Shown here: positions 51,083-60,215 of the stretch, piece by piece | Layout: the number at the start of each line of letters is the position of its first letter | Position numbering within the stretch: the stretch's first letter is position 1 | NCBI GenBank assembly: GCA_024235175.1 | Contig: JACKMX010000003.1 | Location: 558,001-622,000, forward strand | Direction: 5' to 3' | DNA: 64,000 nucleotides | Origin: Chromatiaceae bacterium | Lineage (GTDB): Bacteria; Pseudomonadota; Gammaproteobacteria; Chromatiales; Chromatiaceae | Program-made: the position numbers and the translations under genes | Notes under the pieces: model-generated | Seen by the model: the letters and a program-made list of their open reading frames with translations, nothing else | What the model was told of the DNA's origin: nothing | Database searches by the model: none

Positions 51083-52123
51083 ATGGATATAGCAGAGCTT
51101 CTCGCATTCAGCGTCAAGCACGAGGCTTCAGATCTGCATCTTTCTGCCGGATTGCCGCCTATGATTCGTGTGGATGGGGATATCCGGCGGATCAATGTAC
51201 CTGCACTGGAGCATAAGGTCGTTCACGGTCTGGTCTATGACATCATGAACGATAAGCAGCGCAAGGATTACGAAGAGTTTCTGGAAACGGATTTCTCGTT
51301 TGAGATTCCCGGGCTCGCCCGATTTCGCGTCAATGCATTCAATCAGGAGCGGGGCGCCGGCGCGGTGTTTCGTAACATCCCCTCGAAGGTGCTCACATTG
51401 GAGGATCTGGGCTGCCCAGATACCTTTAAGGATATAGTTAATGTGCCGCGCGGCCTGGTTTTGGTAACGGGTCCTACCGGTTCCGGAAAATCCACCACGC
51501 TGGCTGCAATGATGGATTATAAGAACGATAGCGAATATGCCCACATTTTAACAATTGAAGACCCCATAGAGTTTGTCCACACAAGCAAGAAGTGTTTGAT
51601 CAACCAGCGTGAAGTACACCGCGATACCCTGGGTTTTGCCGAGGCGCTGCGCTCGGCGCTACGCGAGGACCCGGATATCATTCTGGTGGGAGAGCTGCGT
51701 GACCTCGAGACCATTCGGCTTGCCTTGACCGCAGCCGAGACCGGGCATCTGGTATTTGGCACCCTGCACACCAGTTCGGCAGCCAAGACCATTGACCGCA
51801 TAATCGACGTATTTCCGGCCGGAGAGAAGGGGATGGTGCGCTCCATGCTGTCTGAGTCGCTGCGTTCGGTCATTGCACAGAGCCTGATGAAAAAAATCGG
51901 TGGTGGGCGCACCGCAGCCTGGGAGATTATGGTGGGTACGCCAGCCATACGAAATTTGATTCGGGAGGATAAGGTGGCGCAGATGTATTCCGCAATCCAG
52001 ACGGGTCAGGCACACGGTATGCAGACACTCGATCAGCACCTGCAGGATCTGGTCAAGCGCGGTAAAATCAGTCGGCTGGATGCGCAGTCGAAAGCAGTCA
52101 ACAAGGCGCTGTTTACCACCTGA
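51083..52123 (+). CDS. pilT: Type IV pilus retraction ATPase PilT
   Basis: A 346-residue secretion ATPase with Walker A TGPTGSGKSTT near residue 132, the Asp box TIEDPIEF, Walker B DPDIILVGELRD, the His box GHLVFGTLHTSSA and the PilT-specific C-terminal AIRNLIRE motif. It depolymerises type IV pili for twitching. GGGGA precedes the ATG. pilU follows after 146 bp. Confidence 0.95.
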   Translation: MDIAELLAFSVKHEASDLHLSAGLPPMIRVDGDIRRINVPALEHKVVHGLVYDIMNDKQRKDYEEFLETDFSFEIPGLARFRVNAFNQERGAGAVFRNIPSKVLTLEDLGCPDTFKDIVNVPRGLVLVTGPTGSGKSTTLAAMMDYKNDSEYAHILTIEDPIEFVHTSKKCLINQREVHRDTLGFAEALRSALREDPDIILVGELRDLETIRLALTAAETGHLVFGTLHTSSAAKTIDRIIDVFPAGEKGMVRSMLSESLRSVIAQSLMKKIGGGRTAAWEIMVGTPAIRNLIREDKVAQMYSAIQTGQAHGMQTLDQHLQDLVKRGKISRLDAQSKAVNKALFTT

Positions 52124-52269
52124 AGCCCCGGTTTGGGCATTATACTGACATTGATCAGATGAATAGTATTCACATGGCGACCGGTAACTCAGGCAGCTCC
52201 GGGGAATTTGAGTTTGAATCGTCAATACTCATTAGATTGAGATTGACAGAGTGAAGCGAGAGAGGATTC

Positions 52270-53397
52270 ATGGAATTTGATTCACTGCTGAAACTGATGT
52301 CCGAAAAGAGCGCATCAGACCTGTTCATTACCGTTGGCATGGCGCCCTGCATCAAGGTTAACGGAAGGATAGTACCGGTGTCGAAGGAGAAGATCACGCT
52401 TCCGGGAGCACACGAACTGGTGGTCAGCCTGATGTCGCCGGACCAGCGCGAGGAGTTTGTACGAACCAAGGAGTGTAACTTCGCCATCAGCGCCGAGGGG
52501 GTGGGTCGTTTTCGGGTCAGTGCGTTCATTCAGCGCAATGCCGCCGGCATGGTGCTGCGCCGCATCGAAAGCAAAATACCCAACATCGATCAGCTATTGT
52601 TGCCACCGATCATCAGGGACTTGGCCATGACCAAGCGTGGGCTGGTCATATTTGTCGGCGCTACGGGTACCGGCAAGTCGACTTCACTTGCAGCGATGCT
52701 GGGATACCGCAACCGTAACAGCAGCGGACACATCATCACCATAGAGGATCCGATTGAGTTTGCCCACAATCATGCCGGTTGTATCGTTACTCAACGAGAG
52801 GTGGGCATTGATACTGAATCTTATGAAGTTGCATTGAAGAACACGCTGCGGCAGGCGCCTGATGTGATTCTGATCGGTGAGATTCGGACCAGGGAAACCA
52901 TGAATCATGCCATAGCTTTTGCCGAAACCGGGCACCTGTGTCTATCCACACTGCACGCCAGCAACGCCAATCAGGCACTGGACCGGATTATCAATTTCTT
53001 TCCTGAAGACAGGCGCAGTCAGTTGTTTATGGATCTGTCTCTTAATCTGAAGGCGATCGTGGCACAGCAACTGGTGCGCAGACCGGATGGCAAAAGCCGG
53101 CGGCCGGTGGTGGAGATTCTGATCAACACGCCGTTGGCTGCTGACCTGATCAGAAAAGGTGAAGTGTATAAGCTTAAGGATCTTATGAAGCGTTCGACGG
53201 AGCAGGGAATGATGACCTTCGACCAGGCGCTTTATCAGCTCTACCAGGAAGGGGAGATCAGCTATGAGGATGCCATTTTGCATGCGGACTCGGCCAATGA
53301 AGTGAGGCTGATGATCAAGTTAGGTGAAGGTGAGGGCAGCAAATTCAGCACCAGCCTTGGTTCGGTTTCGCTGGTGGATGACGATGTGGATTTTTAG
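52270..53397 (+). CDS. pilU: PilT-dependent retraction ATPase PilU
   Basis: A 375-residue paralogue of PilT with Walker A VGATGTGKSTS near residue 128, TIEDPIEFAH, PDVILIGEIRTRETM and GHLCLSTLHASNANQ, plus a longer C-terminal tail ending in acidic residues. It assists PilT in retraction under load. It is convergent with the PyrK-like gene. Confidence 0.95.
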   Translation: MEFDSLLKLMSEKSASDLFITVGMAPCIKVNGRIVPVSKEKITLPGAHELVVSLMSPDQREEFVRTKECNFAISAEGVGRFRVSAFIQRNAAGMVLRRIESKIPNIDQLLLPPIIRDLAMTKRGLVIFVGATGTGKSTSLAAMLGYRNRNSSGHIITIEDPIEFAHNHAGCIVTQREVGIDTESYEVALKNTLRQAPDVILIGEIRTRETMNHAIAFAETGHLCLSTLHASNANQALDRIINFFPEDRRSQLFMDLSLNLKAIVAQQLVRRPDGKSRRPVVEILINTPLAADLIRKGEVYKLKDLMKRSTEQGMMTFDQALYQLYQEGEISYEDAILHADSANEVRLMIKLGEGEGSKFSTSLGSVSLVDDDVDF

Positions 53398-53464
53398 AGC
53401 CCGTCTTTTGATTCTCCACCGCCGCGACTGTGGCGATTTTGGCTCATGGCGCGAGGCGGTAAGC

Positions 53465-53495
53465 CTGATATAGCCGTTGCTGCGGTATATCAGGT
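53465..53495. terminator. Hairpin between converging pilU and PyrK-like gene
   Basis: Nine-bp arms CCTGATATA (53465-53473) and TATATCAGG (53487-53495), with an inner CCG/CGG stem after a bulged G, lie between two converging genes. No T-run is present on either side. A terminator role is plausible but unproven. Confidence 0.4.
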
Positions 53496-53496
53496 A

Positions 53497-54375
53497 TCAG
53501 AAAAAGATCTGTCGTGCATCGAATACCGGTCCGTCCACGCACACCCGCTTCATGACCTGCTCAGCCTCACCTGCCAGTACCGGTACGACACAGCCGGCGC
53601 AACCTCCGACGCCGCAGGCCATAAACTCCTCCAGGGAAATCTGACAAGGCAGGTCAAATTCGAAGGCGAGCGTACTTACCGCTGCCAGCATCGGGTGTGG
53701 CCCACAGGCGAAAATTTCCACTTGGCTGAGCTGCTCGCGATCAAGTGAGTTCAGCCAATGCCGTGCCAGGTCTGTGACCAAGCCCTGATAACAACCCGCA
53801 AAATCCCTCTTGCTGGTCAGGCGGCTTGGTACTCCCCAGTCATCAAGCAATGGCATGCAGGCAATAACGCCGGCTGGCATTTCAGGCGTCAGTATCCGGG
53901 ATGGACGAGGGATGAACGGGAAGGGCACTTCGGAACCGAGGATGGCGAAGGGTTTGAATTGGTCGTCCAGACGTAATATCTGCGCGGCAAAAATCATCGG
54001 AGGCATGCCCACGCCGCCGCCGATCAGAAGGGGAAGGGAACGTTTGCGATTGAAGCTGAAAGGCGTTCCTATCGGTCCAAGCATATCCAGTGCTTCGCCC
54101 GGTTTTCGCAGCGCCAGTAATCTGGTTCCTGCTCCCACGGCTTTATATAAAAACTCCACCCACCCTTCCTGCGTTGAGGTGCGCATGATGGAGATGGGCC
54201 TGCGCAGCGGTTGTGAAGCCGCCACCTGAATATGCGCAAAACTCCCGGGAAGTGCATTCGCCGCACAATTCGGAGCCTGTACACGGAGTATGTATTGTTC
54301 GCCTGCACAAGCCTGGTGCGAGAGGATTTCCGCCTGTTCGGGATAGATTGTGCCGCGATGGGATCGGTTGGTCAT
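53497..54375 (-). CDS. PyrK-like iron-sulfur flavoprotein (dihydroorotate dehydrogenase electron-transfer subunit family)
   Basis: The 292-residue protein has an FAD-binding barrel (RRPISIMRTS near residue 58), an NAD-binding domain (LLIGGGVGMPPMIFAA near residue 115), and a C-terminal [2Fe-2S] site with CGVGGCAGC and a fourth Cys near the C-terminus. It would move electrons between NAD(P)H and a partner. The catalytic partner PyrD is not in the window. It follows ruvX; in related genomes pyrR often stands here. Whether it serves pyrimidine synthesis or another dehydrogenase is open. Confidence 0.85.
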   Translation of the reverse strand: MTNRSHRGTIYPEQAEILSHQACAGEQYILRVQAPNCAANALPGSFAHIQVAASQPLRRPISIMRTSTQEGWVEFLYKAVGAGTRLLALRKPGEALDMLGPIGTPFSFNRKRSLPLLIGGGVGMPPMIFAAQILRLDDQFKPFAILGSEVPFPFIPRPSRILTPEMPAGVIACMPLLDDWGVPSRLTSKRDFAGCYQGLVTDLARHWLNSLDREQLSQVEIFACGPHPMLAAVSTLAFEFDLPCQISLEEFMACGVGGCAGCVVPVLAGEAEQVMKRVCVDGPVFDARQIFF

Positions 54376-54422
54376 TTTAAAAAAGCTTCTCTGGATGATA
54401 AAAAAACCAGGGTTGACTTGTG

Positions 54423-54821
54423 TCAGCAGACAGCAAACCAGGTTTCCAGAATAATGCTGGCGGCAATCGCATCCAGCTCCTCAAAGTTTTTCGGTTGCCG
54501 CCGCAACCGCTGGCGTGCCTCCATCGAGGTCAGTCGTTCATCGATCATATGTACCGGCAGGTGATAGCGGCCCTCCAACCGGCGCGCAAAGCGTTTTGCA
54601 GAACCGGATAGTTCGGTTTCACTGCCGTCAATGTCGCAGGGCAGGCCCACTACCAGGGCTGACGGTTGCCAGGATAGGATCAGATCCCCAATTCGCTGCC
54701 AGTCGGGGTGCTGCCGTACCGCACGCAGCGTGATCAGCGGGGTTGCTGTTCCGGTAATGCTCTGGCCTACCGCAATCCCGATCTTGGCTGTGCCGTAGTC
54801 AAAACCAAGCAGGGTCGCCAC
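54423..54821 (-). CDS. ruvX: Putative pre-16S rRNA nuclease RuvX/YqgF
   Basis: A 132-residue RNase H-like protein with LGFDYGTAKIGIAVGQ at the N-terminus, VVGLPCDIDGSE, the DERLTSMEA motif near residue 98 and LDAIAASIILETW at the C-terminus. It processes the 5' end of 16S rRNA in E. coli. It follows yqgE, the conserved order. Confidence 0.93.
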   Translation of the reverse strand: MATLLGFDYGTAKIGIAVGQSITGTATPLITLRAVRQHPDWQRIGDLILSWQPSALVVGLPCDIDGSETELSGSAKRFARRLEGRYHLPVHMIDERLTSMEARQRLRRQPKNFEELDAIAASIILETWFAVC

Positions 54822-54907
54822 TTGTCTGTTTCCGTCCCCAGCCGTTCGCTATGCATGGCTGTTTCAACGTGGCGGAACAGGCAGGCGGTGTCTGCCGCCG
54901 GGTAACG

Positions 54908-55471
54908 TCAGGCATGCCCCGAATCTCCGCAGAGCAGGTTCAGATCCACTCCCAACAGCCTGGCAGCAGCGTCCCAGCGCCGCTCTGCCGGCAGATCAAG
55001 CAGGGCATACAGATCCCCTGGTCCGTTCAGCCAGGCGTTGGCTTTCAGTTCGGCTTCCAGCTGGCCTGCAGCCCATCCCGCATAGCCCAATGCAATAAGA
55101 CTCTTTTCCGGTCCTTCACCGGTGGCGATCGATTGAAGTATGTCGCGCGAAGTGGTGATACCTATCTGCTCACTGATCGCGACAGTGGACTCCCACCTCT
55201 TTTCCTGACTATGGAGCACAAATCCCCGGTCGATTTGAACCGGACCGCCGATATAGATCGGCTGTTGACAACTTTCGGGAAAGCTTTTATCGATTTCCAA
55301 CTGGGCAAGCAGATCCAGTAACTGCAGATCCGAGGGGCGGTTCAGCACAATGCCCATGGCGCCGTCGTCGCTGTGCTCGCAGATGTAGGTAACAGTATGG
55401 AAAAAGTTGCTGTCCTGCAGGGCAGGCATGGCTATCAGAAAGTGATTGGTCAGGTTGGTGCCGCTGTTCAT
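54908..55471 (-). CDS. yqgE: YqgE/AlgH family protein
   Basis: A 187-residue protein with the family signature LTNHFLIAMPALQDSNFFHTVTYICEH (split here) and GYAGWAAGQLEAELKANAWL near residue 128. The family is widely conserved and is linked to alginate control in Pseudomonas, but its biochemical role is not known. It lies between tonB and ruvX. Confidence 0.92.
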   Translation of the reverse strand: MNSGTNLTNHFLIAMPALQDSNFFHTVTYICEHSDDGAMGIVLNRPSDLQLLDLLAQLEIDKSFPESCQQPIYIGGPVQIDRGFVLHSQEKRWESTVAISEQIGITTSRDILQSIATGEGPEKSLIALGYAGWAAGQLEAELKANAWLNGPGDLYALLDLPAERRWDAAARLLGVDLNLLCGDSGHA

Positions 55472-55497
55472 GCTGCTATTCTAACTACAACAGCATT

Positions 55498-56412
55498 TTA
55501 TTTCGATGAGAGTTGGTTGTTATTGCGAAACTGCCAGGTTCGAATGATATCGATAACATCAGTCTCCTCTCTGATATTCGAGGGAAATGGCGCAAACGGT
55601 GCTGACAGGCGGACAATTCTAACCGCGGCATCGTCCAGCAGTTTGTAGCCGGATGATTTTTTGACGTTGATCTCCTTGACCGATCCGTCCGCCAGCAGGG
55701 CCACGTGTAGAATCAGGTTGCCAAACAGTTTGTTACGTCTTGCTTCATCTGGATAATTAAGATTACCGATTCTTTCAACCTTCTTGACCCAGGCGTCCAG
55801 ATAGCTTGCGTATTTGTACTCACGCGTGCTCGCAGTGAGTTTTTTATGTCTTTGCCATTTCGAGCGGGCCAGGTTCTTGCGATCCAGTTCCGCGGTCAGT
55901 CGGTCTATCTCCCTGCTGGTGCTGGCCAGCAGTTGTGCGGCTGTTACCTTTTTTGGAGTTATCTCAACCGGCTTTTTGCGTTCCGCGATCACCACGCTCT
56001 TTTTCGCCGGGGTAGGCCGATTCAGCACCTCACGGGGAACAGGCGCGGCCGGTTCATCGGGTGCCTGGGATGGTTGGATCAGGGGGGAAACCTGTTCGGC
56101 TTTCCTTGGTGCGGGGGGATTTATCTGAGTGCTTGGTTTTGATATCTCCTCCTCGCTGCCACCGCCCTGTTGACTGACTTGGGCTAAAAAATCGGCTTGT
56201 TCAGGTTTTTCTGGTGCGGCCGGATTGCGCACCACCATAATCTCCAGGGTACGGTCCGGTGATGGCTGCTTTGTGGGTTTTTCAAAATTGAAGCTCACAC
56301 CGAGGATGACCATGGCATGCAGTACCAGAGCCACGAACAGGGTCAGGCCGAACCGATCCGTGGCGGATACCTCGTCCCCCTTGCGCATCAGATATTCCGG
56401 AGTTCTGTTCAC
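55498..56412 (-). CDS. tonB: TonB family energy transducer
   Basis: A 304-residue protein with a short cytoplasmic head, one membrane segment (FGLTLFVALVLHAMVILGV, about 22-40), a Pro/Lys/Glu-rich linker (about 65-165) and a C-terminal TonB domain (about 215-304; SGYKLLDDAAVRIVR). It passes proton-motive energy to outer-membrane receptors. No exbB or exbD is in the window. It overlaps apbE by 4 bp. Confidence 0.9.
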   Translation of the reverse strand: MNRTPEYLMRKGDEVSATDRFGLTLFVALVLHAMVILGVSFNFEKPTKQPSPDRTLEIMVVRNPAAPEKPEQADFLAQVSQQGGGSEEEISKPSTQINPPAPRKAEQVSPLIQPSQAPDEPAAPVPREVLNRPTPAKKSVVIAERKKPVEITPKKVTAAQLLASTSREIDRLTAELDRKNLARSKWQRHKKLTASTREYKYASYLDAWVKKVERIGNLNYPDEARRNKLFGNLILHVALLADGSVKEINVKKSSGYKLLDDAAVRIVRLSAPFAPFPSNIREETDVIDIIRTWQFRNNNQLSSK

Positions 56413-57491
56413 TGGCGCCCGGGATCCTGATCCAACGGCGGGCTCAGAATGATTTTCTGACCGGCTCCATCTACCAGTTTGAGTCTGGACTGCATGGCCG
56501 GGTTCATATGCAAATCACCATTTTCAGCAATAAGCAACACATAGCGAATGCCCATTTTCCTGGCGATTCGGTACCAATCCCCGGGTCCAGCCACGAACAG
56601 GGCTGTGGCAGCCGCATCGGCGGTTGTTGAGTCATTGTGAATCACTGTCACCGAGGCCGAGCCCTGTGCCGGATAACCGGTTCTTGGATCAATAATGTGG
56701 TGGTAGCTCCTCCCTTCCCAGGTAAAGTTTCTTTCATAGTTTCCGGATGTGAACACACTTTCATCCCCGGAAATCTCCAGGCCGCCGACAATGCCATTGC
56801 CGTCCGGATGGCGTATGGCAATCTTCCAGGGATCTCCGGTTTCCCGCCGGCCAATGGCGCGCAGATCACCGCCGGCATTGACTATGGCGTTTTCAATGCC
56901 CATCTTTTTCAGATGCTCCACCGCAAGATCGATGCCGTATCCTTTACCAAAAGCGCCGAAATCCAATTTTACAGCCGGATTTTTTCCGCGCAGCAAAAGG
57001 CCGTCGATCTCGATGTCGAGCATACTTGGATTCTGTTGCAACAGGCGGTCAATGGTTTCCGGGGGAGGTGGCCTGCTGCCACTGGGATCATTGCGGTGGA
57101 AGCCCCAGGTGTCTATCAGGCGTCCGATGGCAGGGTTGAACAATCCTTCGCTCTGGATCGACAGGGACTTTCCAAGTTGGATTAGCGGCAGTACCGATGG
57201 CGGTGCGGAAAATGTTTCTCCACTCTCCAGCATTTTGTTGACATGCCCCAACGGACCAGGATCCCATGCATGCCAGTTTTTGTGCATTTGTGCGAAATCG
57301 GCTTCAATCACTTTTGCCGCCTGCTCCGCCCGATCGGGTGGGATGCCGACGATGGTCAGGTCCATCAGCGTGCCGAAAGCAAGAAAGCGGGTATCGAATC
57401 TGGACTGTTTTGACGAGCAGCCTATCAGGAGCCACAGCCCGAGCAGCAGCATTGTCATCAACCCTCGCACCCGCACGGCCGGCCTGCTCAT
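56409..57491 (-). CDS. apbE: FAD:protein FMN transferase
   Basis: A 360-residue lipoprotein: signal with lipobox LLIGC (Cys25), then the ApbE domain with FGAFGKGYGIDLAVEHL near residue 178, NAGGDLRAIG and ADAAATALFV near residue 295, the Mg/FAD-binding signature. It attaches FMN to Thr residues of periplasmic or membrane proteins such as RnfG and NqrC. The likely targets are not encoded here. It sits between gshB and tonB and overlaps each by 4 bp. Confidence 0.92.
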   Translation of the reverse strand: MSRPAVRVRGLMTMLLLGLWLLIGCSSKQSRFDTRFLAFGTLMDLTIVGIPPDRAEQAAKVIEADFAQMHKNWHAWDPGPLGHVNKMLESGETFSAPPSVLPLIQLGKSLSIQSEGLFNPAIGRLIDTWGFHRNDPSGSRPPPPETIDRLLQQNPSMLDIEIDGLLLRGKNPAVKLDFGAFGKGYGIDLAVEHLKKMGIENAIVNAGGDLRAIGRRETGDPWKIAIRHPDGNGIVGGLEISGDESVFTSGNYERNFTWEGRSYHHIIDPRTGYPAQGSASVTVIHNDSTTADAAATALFVAGPGDWYRIARKMGIRYVLLIAENGDLHMNPAMQSRLKLVDGAGQKIILSPPLDQDPGRQ

Positions 57492-58438
57492 TTCTGGAGT
57501 TTTTCCAATATGCTGTCGAGCAGCAGCGCACTGATGTTCAGGTTGAACTGTGCATCAAGTTCCCGAATGCAGGTGGGACTGGTGACGTTGATCTCTGTAA
57601 GATAATCGCCGATCACATCCAGACCGGCGAAAAGAATCGACTTTTGCCTCAGAACGGGCGCTACCTGTGAAGCGATCCAGCGGTCTCGCTCCGACAGGGG
57701 TATTCCAACGCCCTTACCGCCAACGGCAAGGTTGCCGCGGTTTTCTCCCGGCTTGGGAATGCGTGCCAGTGCGTAAGGCACGGGCTCTCCATCCACCATC
57801 AATATGCGCTTGTCGCCGTCACGGATCTCCGGAATAAAACGCTGTGCCATTGTATATCTGCTACCGTTCCCGGTAAGGGTTTCAATGATGACATTCAGAT
57901 TGGGATCGCCTTCGTGAGCACGGAATATGGATGCGCCACCCATGCCGCCGAGTGGTTTGATTATTGCCTCATGGTACTTATTGACGAAACTGAGAACCTG
58001 TTCATGATTCCGGCTGACCAGTGTCTCTGGACAGCATTGGGGAAACCAGCTGGTAAACAATTTCTCGTTACAGTCCCTTAGGCTGGACGGACTGTTTATA
58101 ACCAGACAACCATTTTTTTCTGCATTTTCAAGAAGGTATGTTGTATATACGTACTCCATGTCGAACGGCGGATCCTTACGCATGAGGATGACATCCAATG
58201 TACCCAACGGTACAGTGCGTACTTGGCCAAGGCTGAACCAGTTGCCGGGATTGTCTTCGACGGAAAGGTTCTGCATCCTTGCGGATGCTTGATTTTCGGA
58301 TAAAAACAGATCTTTCTGCTGCATGTACCAGATCTCCCAACCACGTCTCTGAGATTCAAGCAGCATCGCAAAAGTGCTGTCTTTTTTTATGTTTATGGAC
58401 TCTATCGGGTCCATCACGACGCCAAGGGAAATTTTCAT
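57488..58438 (-). CDS. gshB: Glutathione synthetase
   Basis: A 316-residue ATP-grasp enzyme with the N-terminal LGVVMDPIESINIKKDSTFAM, the RKDPPFDMEYVYTTY segment near residue 87, the ATP-binding loop KPLGGMGGASIF near residue 161 and LDVIGDYLTEINVTSPT at the C-terminus. It joins gamma-glutamylcysteine and glycine. It is divergent from pilG, an order shared with Pseudomonas, and heads gshB-apbE-tonB. Confidence 0.95.
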   Translation of the reverse strand: MKISLGVVMDPIESINIKKDSTFAMLLESQRRGWEIWYMQQKDLFLSENQASARMQNLSVEDNPGNWFSLGQVRTVPLGTLDVILMRKDPPFDMEYVYTTYLLENAEKNGCLVINSPSSLRDCNEKLFTSWFPQCCPETLVSRNHEQVLSFVNKYHEAIIKPLGGMGGASIFRAHEGDPNLNVIIETLTGNGSRYTMAQRFIPEIRDGDKRILMVDGEPVPYALARIPKPGENRGNLAVGGKGVGIPLSERDRWIASQVAPVLRQKSILFAGLDVIGDYLTEINVTSPTCIRELDAQFNLNISALLLDSILEKLQK

Positions 58439-58692
58439 CTGGATAGTTTACCTGAGGACGCAGGATTTGTCGGTGTGGTTGGAAAAGATGTTCCTTGTTG
58501 CGGTCTATTCCTTCGCTTGCTATCGTCCTTAAAGAAAAACGATCCCAGGCCGATACCTTACCCGCAAATCCGGGTTAGGTTCGGGCGCCAGTCACAGTAA
58601 TCCCGGGACGATTGCGCAGACGGTTTTTTATCTCCCCTGAAGTGGTTGTGCGGGCGATACGGAGTGTCGTGGATAAACAGAGGAAATAGAGA

Positions 58693-59094
58693 GTGGACAA
58701 CGATCTCGATAGAGATGTCGCTGACCTGAAAATTATGGTTATCGACGACAGCAAGACAATCCGGCGAACGGCGGAGCTTTTGCTAAAAAAAGCCGGATGC
58801 AGCGTTATGACGGCAACCGACGGATTCGAAGCGTTGGCGCTTATTGCAGATGGTCGCCCGGATGTCATTTTTGTGGATATCATGATGCCCAGACTCGATG
58901 GCTACCAGACCTGTGCCCTGATAAAGAACAGCGAAGAGTTCAAACACACGCCGGTGATTATGCTCTCCTCTAAAGACGGTCTGTTTGATCGAGCGCGCGG
59001 GCGAATCGTGGGATCCGAGCAGTACCTGACCAAGCCTTTTACCAAGGATGAGTTATTGGGAGCAATAAGAAAACATGCGTTGAAGGTGGCCTGA
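58693..59094 (+). CDS. pilG: Twitching motility response regulator PilG
   Basis: The 133-residue protein is a single receiver domain with the acidic pair in VIDDSK near residue 18, the phospho-acceptor Asp62 and the lysine in LTKPFTKDEL. It starts at a GTG with AGAGGA upstream. PilG acts in the Pil-Chp system that controls pilus extension and cAMP. It is the first gene of the operon and is divergent from gshB. Confidence 0.92.
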   Translation: MDNDLDRDVADLKIMVIDDSKTIRRTAELLLKKAGCSVMTATDGFEALALIADGRPDVIFVDIMMPRLDGYQTCALIKNSEEFKHTPVIMLSSKDGLFDRARGRIVGSEQYLTKPFTKDELLGAIRKHALKVA

Positions 59095-59146
59095 TCAACA
59101 CAGGCGGCCTCGGATGTTTCAGCAGAGATAATCAAACGGTCAGTAA

Positions 59147-59584
59147 ATGAGAAGATTTTTCAAACGTAACAAGCCTGAATCTCAGGTACAGAATGCGGTG
59201 CTGCAGGTGGATGGAACGCCGGTGACTATATTGATTGTGGACGACTCCCCTACCGAAACTCACATTTTAAAAGGCATTCTGGAGCGTGGGGGTTATCGGG
59301 TCATCACCGCAGATAACGGGGAACGCGGTGTCAGTGCCGCTATGGAAACAATTCCAAACCTTATTCTGATGGATGTGGTAATGCCCGGACTCAACGGGTT
59401 CCAGGCAACCAGACAGTTGAGTCAGACACCGGAAACAGCAGATATTCCGATCATTATGGTATCGACCAAAGGGCAGGAGACCGACCGGGCATGGGGTATG
59501 CGTCAAGGCGCCAGGGACTATGTCGTCAAGCCGGTTTCACCGGACGAGCTGTTAGACAAGATCAGTGTGGTGTTGAATGTCTGA
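59147..59584 (+). CDS. pilH: Twitching motility response regulator PilH
   Basis: A 145-residue receiver protein with LIVDDSPTETHILKGIL near residue 29, phospho-acceptor Asp76 in LILMDVVMPGLNGFQ and VVKPVSPDELL near the C-terminus. A basic N-terminal extension of about 25 residues precedes the domain. It balances PilG in Pil-Chp signalling. It overlaps pilI by 8 bp. Confidence 0.93.
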   Translation: MRRFFKRNKPESQVQNAVLQVDGTPVTILIVDDSPTETHILKGILERGGYRVITADNGERGVSAAMETIPNLILMDVVMPGLNGFQATRQLSQTPETADIPIIMVSTKGQETDRAWGMRQGARDYVVKPVSPDELLDKISVVLNV

Positions 59585-60131
59585 GCAGAGTTTGATTTCG
59601 CCCCGGGATCTGATTTTGCTTCTCAAGGACATGGAGCGGCGTAGTAGTGTCAGGCGGGAAAATCTTCCGCAGCAGGATGAGTCTTATACACTTTGGGACG
59701 GCATCGTTTTCAATCTGATGTCCATACCCGTGGTCGCGCAGCTGAGCGATATCAGGGAGATAATCAATCTGCCCTCATCGATTACCCACGTACCCGGCAC
59801 CCGCAGTTGGATGGTGGGTATTGCGAATATTCGCGGCAACCTTCTGCCGATAACCGATCTACAGGTGTATCTGGGTGGTAAACCCATTGCCATTGGCAAG
59901 CGTAGCCGGGTTTTGGTGATAGAGCATGACGAAGCACGCATGGGGTTGCTGGTGGGCGGGGTTCAGGGAATTATCCATTTCAAGCCGGATCAGCGGGTCT
60001 CTGATCATGCAATATCCGGAGCCTTGGCTAAATATTCCAAAGAGGCTTATATGGTAGCCAAAGAGCGCTGGCCGGTATTCGATGTGCGGTTATTGGCGGA
60101 AGACCCGGAGTTCCAGATGGCTTCGGTCTGA
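59577..60131 (+). CDS. pilI: CheW-like adaptor PilI
   Basis: A 184-residue CheW-domain protein: SIPVVAQLSDIREIINLPSSITHVPG (split here) and the RGNLLPITDLQVYLG motif near residue 92. It links the receptor PilJ to the ChpA kinase. It overlaps pilH and precedes pilJ by 84 bp. Confidence 0.93.
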   Translation: MSEQSLISPRDLILLLKDMERRSSVRRENLPQQDESYTLWDGIVFNLMSIPVVAQLSDIREIINLPSSITHVPGTRSWMVGIANIRGNLLPITDLQVYLGGKPIAIGKRSRVLVIEHDEARMGLLVGGVQGIIHFKPDQRVSDHAISGALAKYSKEAYMVAKERWPVFDVRLLAEDPEFQMASV

Positions 60132-60215
60132 ATGCGTTTAAGTATCCACCTGATTCCTCAAGCAACACACAAATGATGCAACACGATACAAAGCCCTCTG
60201 GGGAGAAGATTTGAA

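Noticed and set aside
58545..58580. Hairpin CTTACCCG/CGGGTTAG in the gshB-pilG gap
   Set aside because: Eight-bp arms with a mismatch and no T-run or conserved context; not convincing as a terminator or operator.
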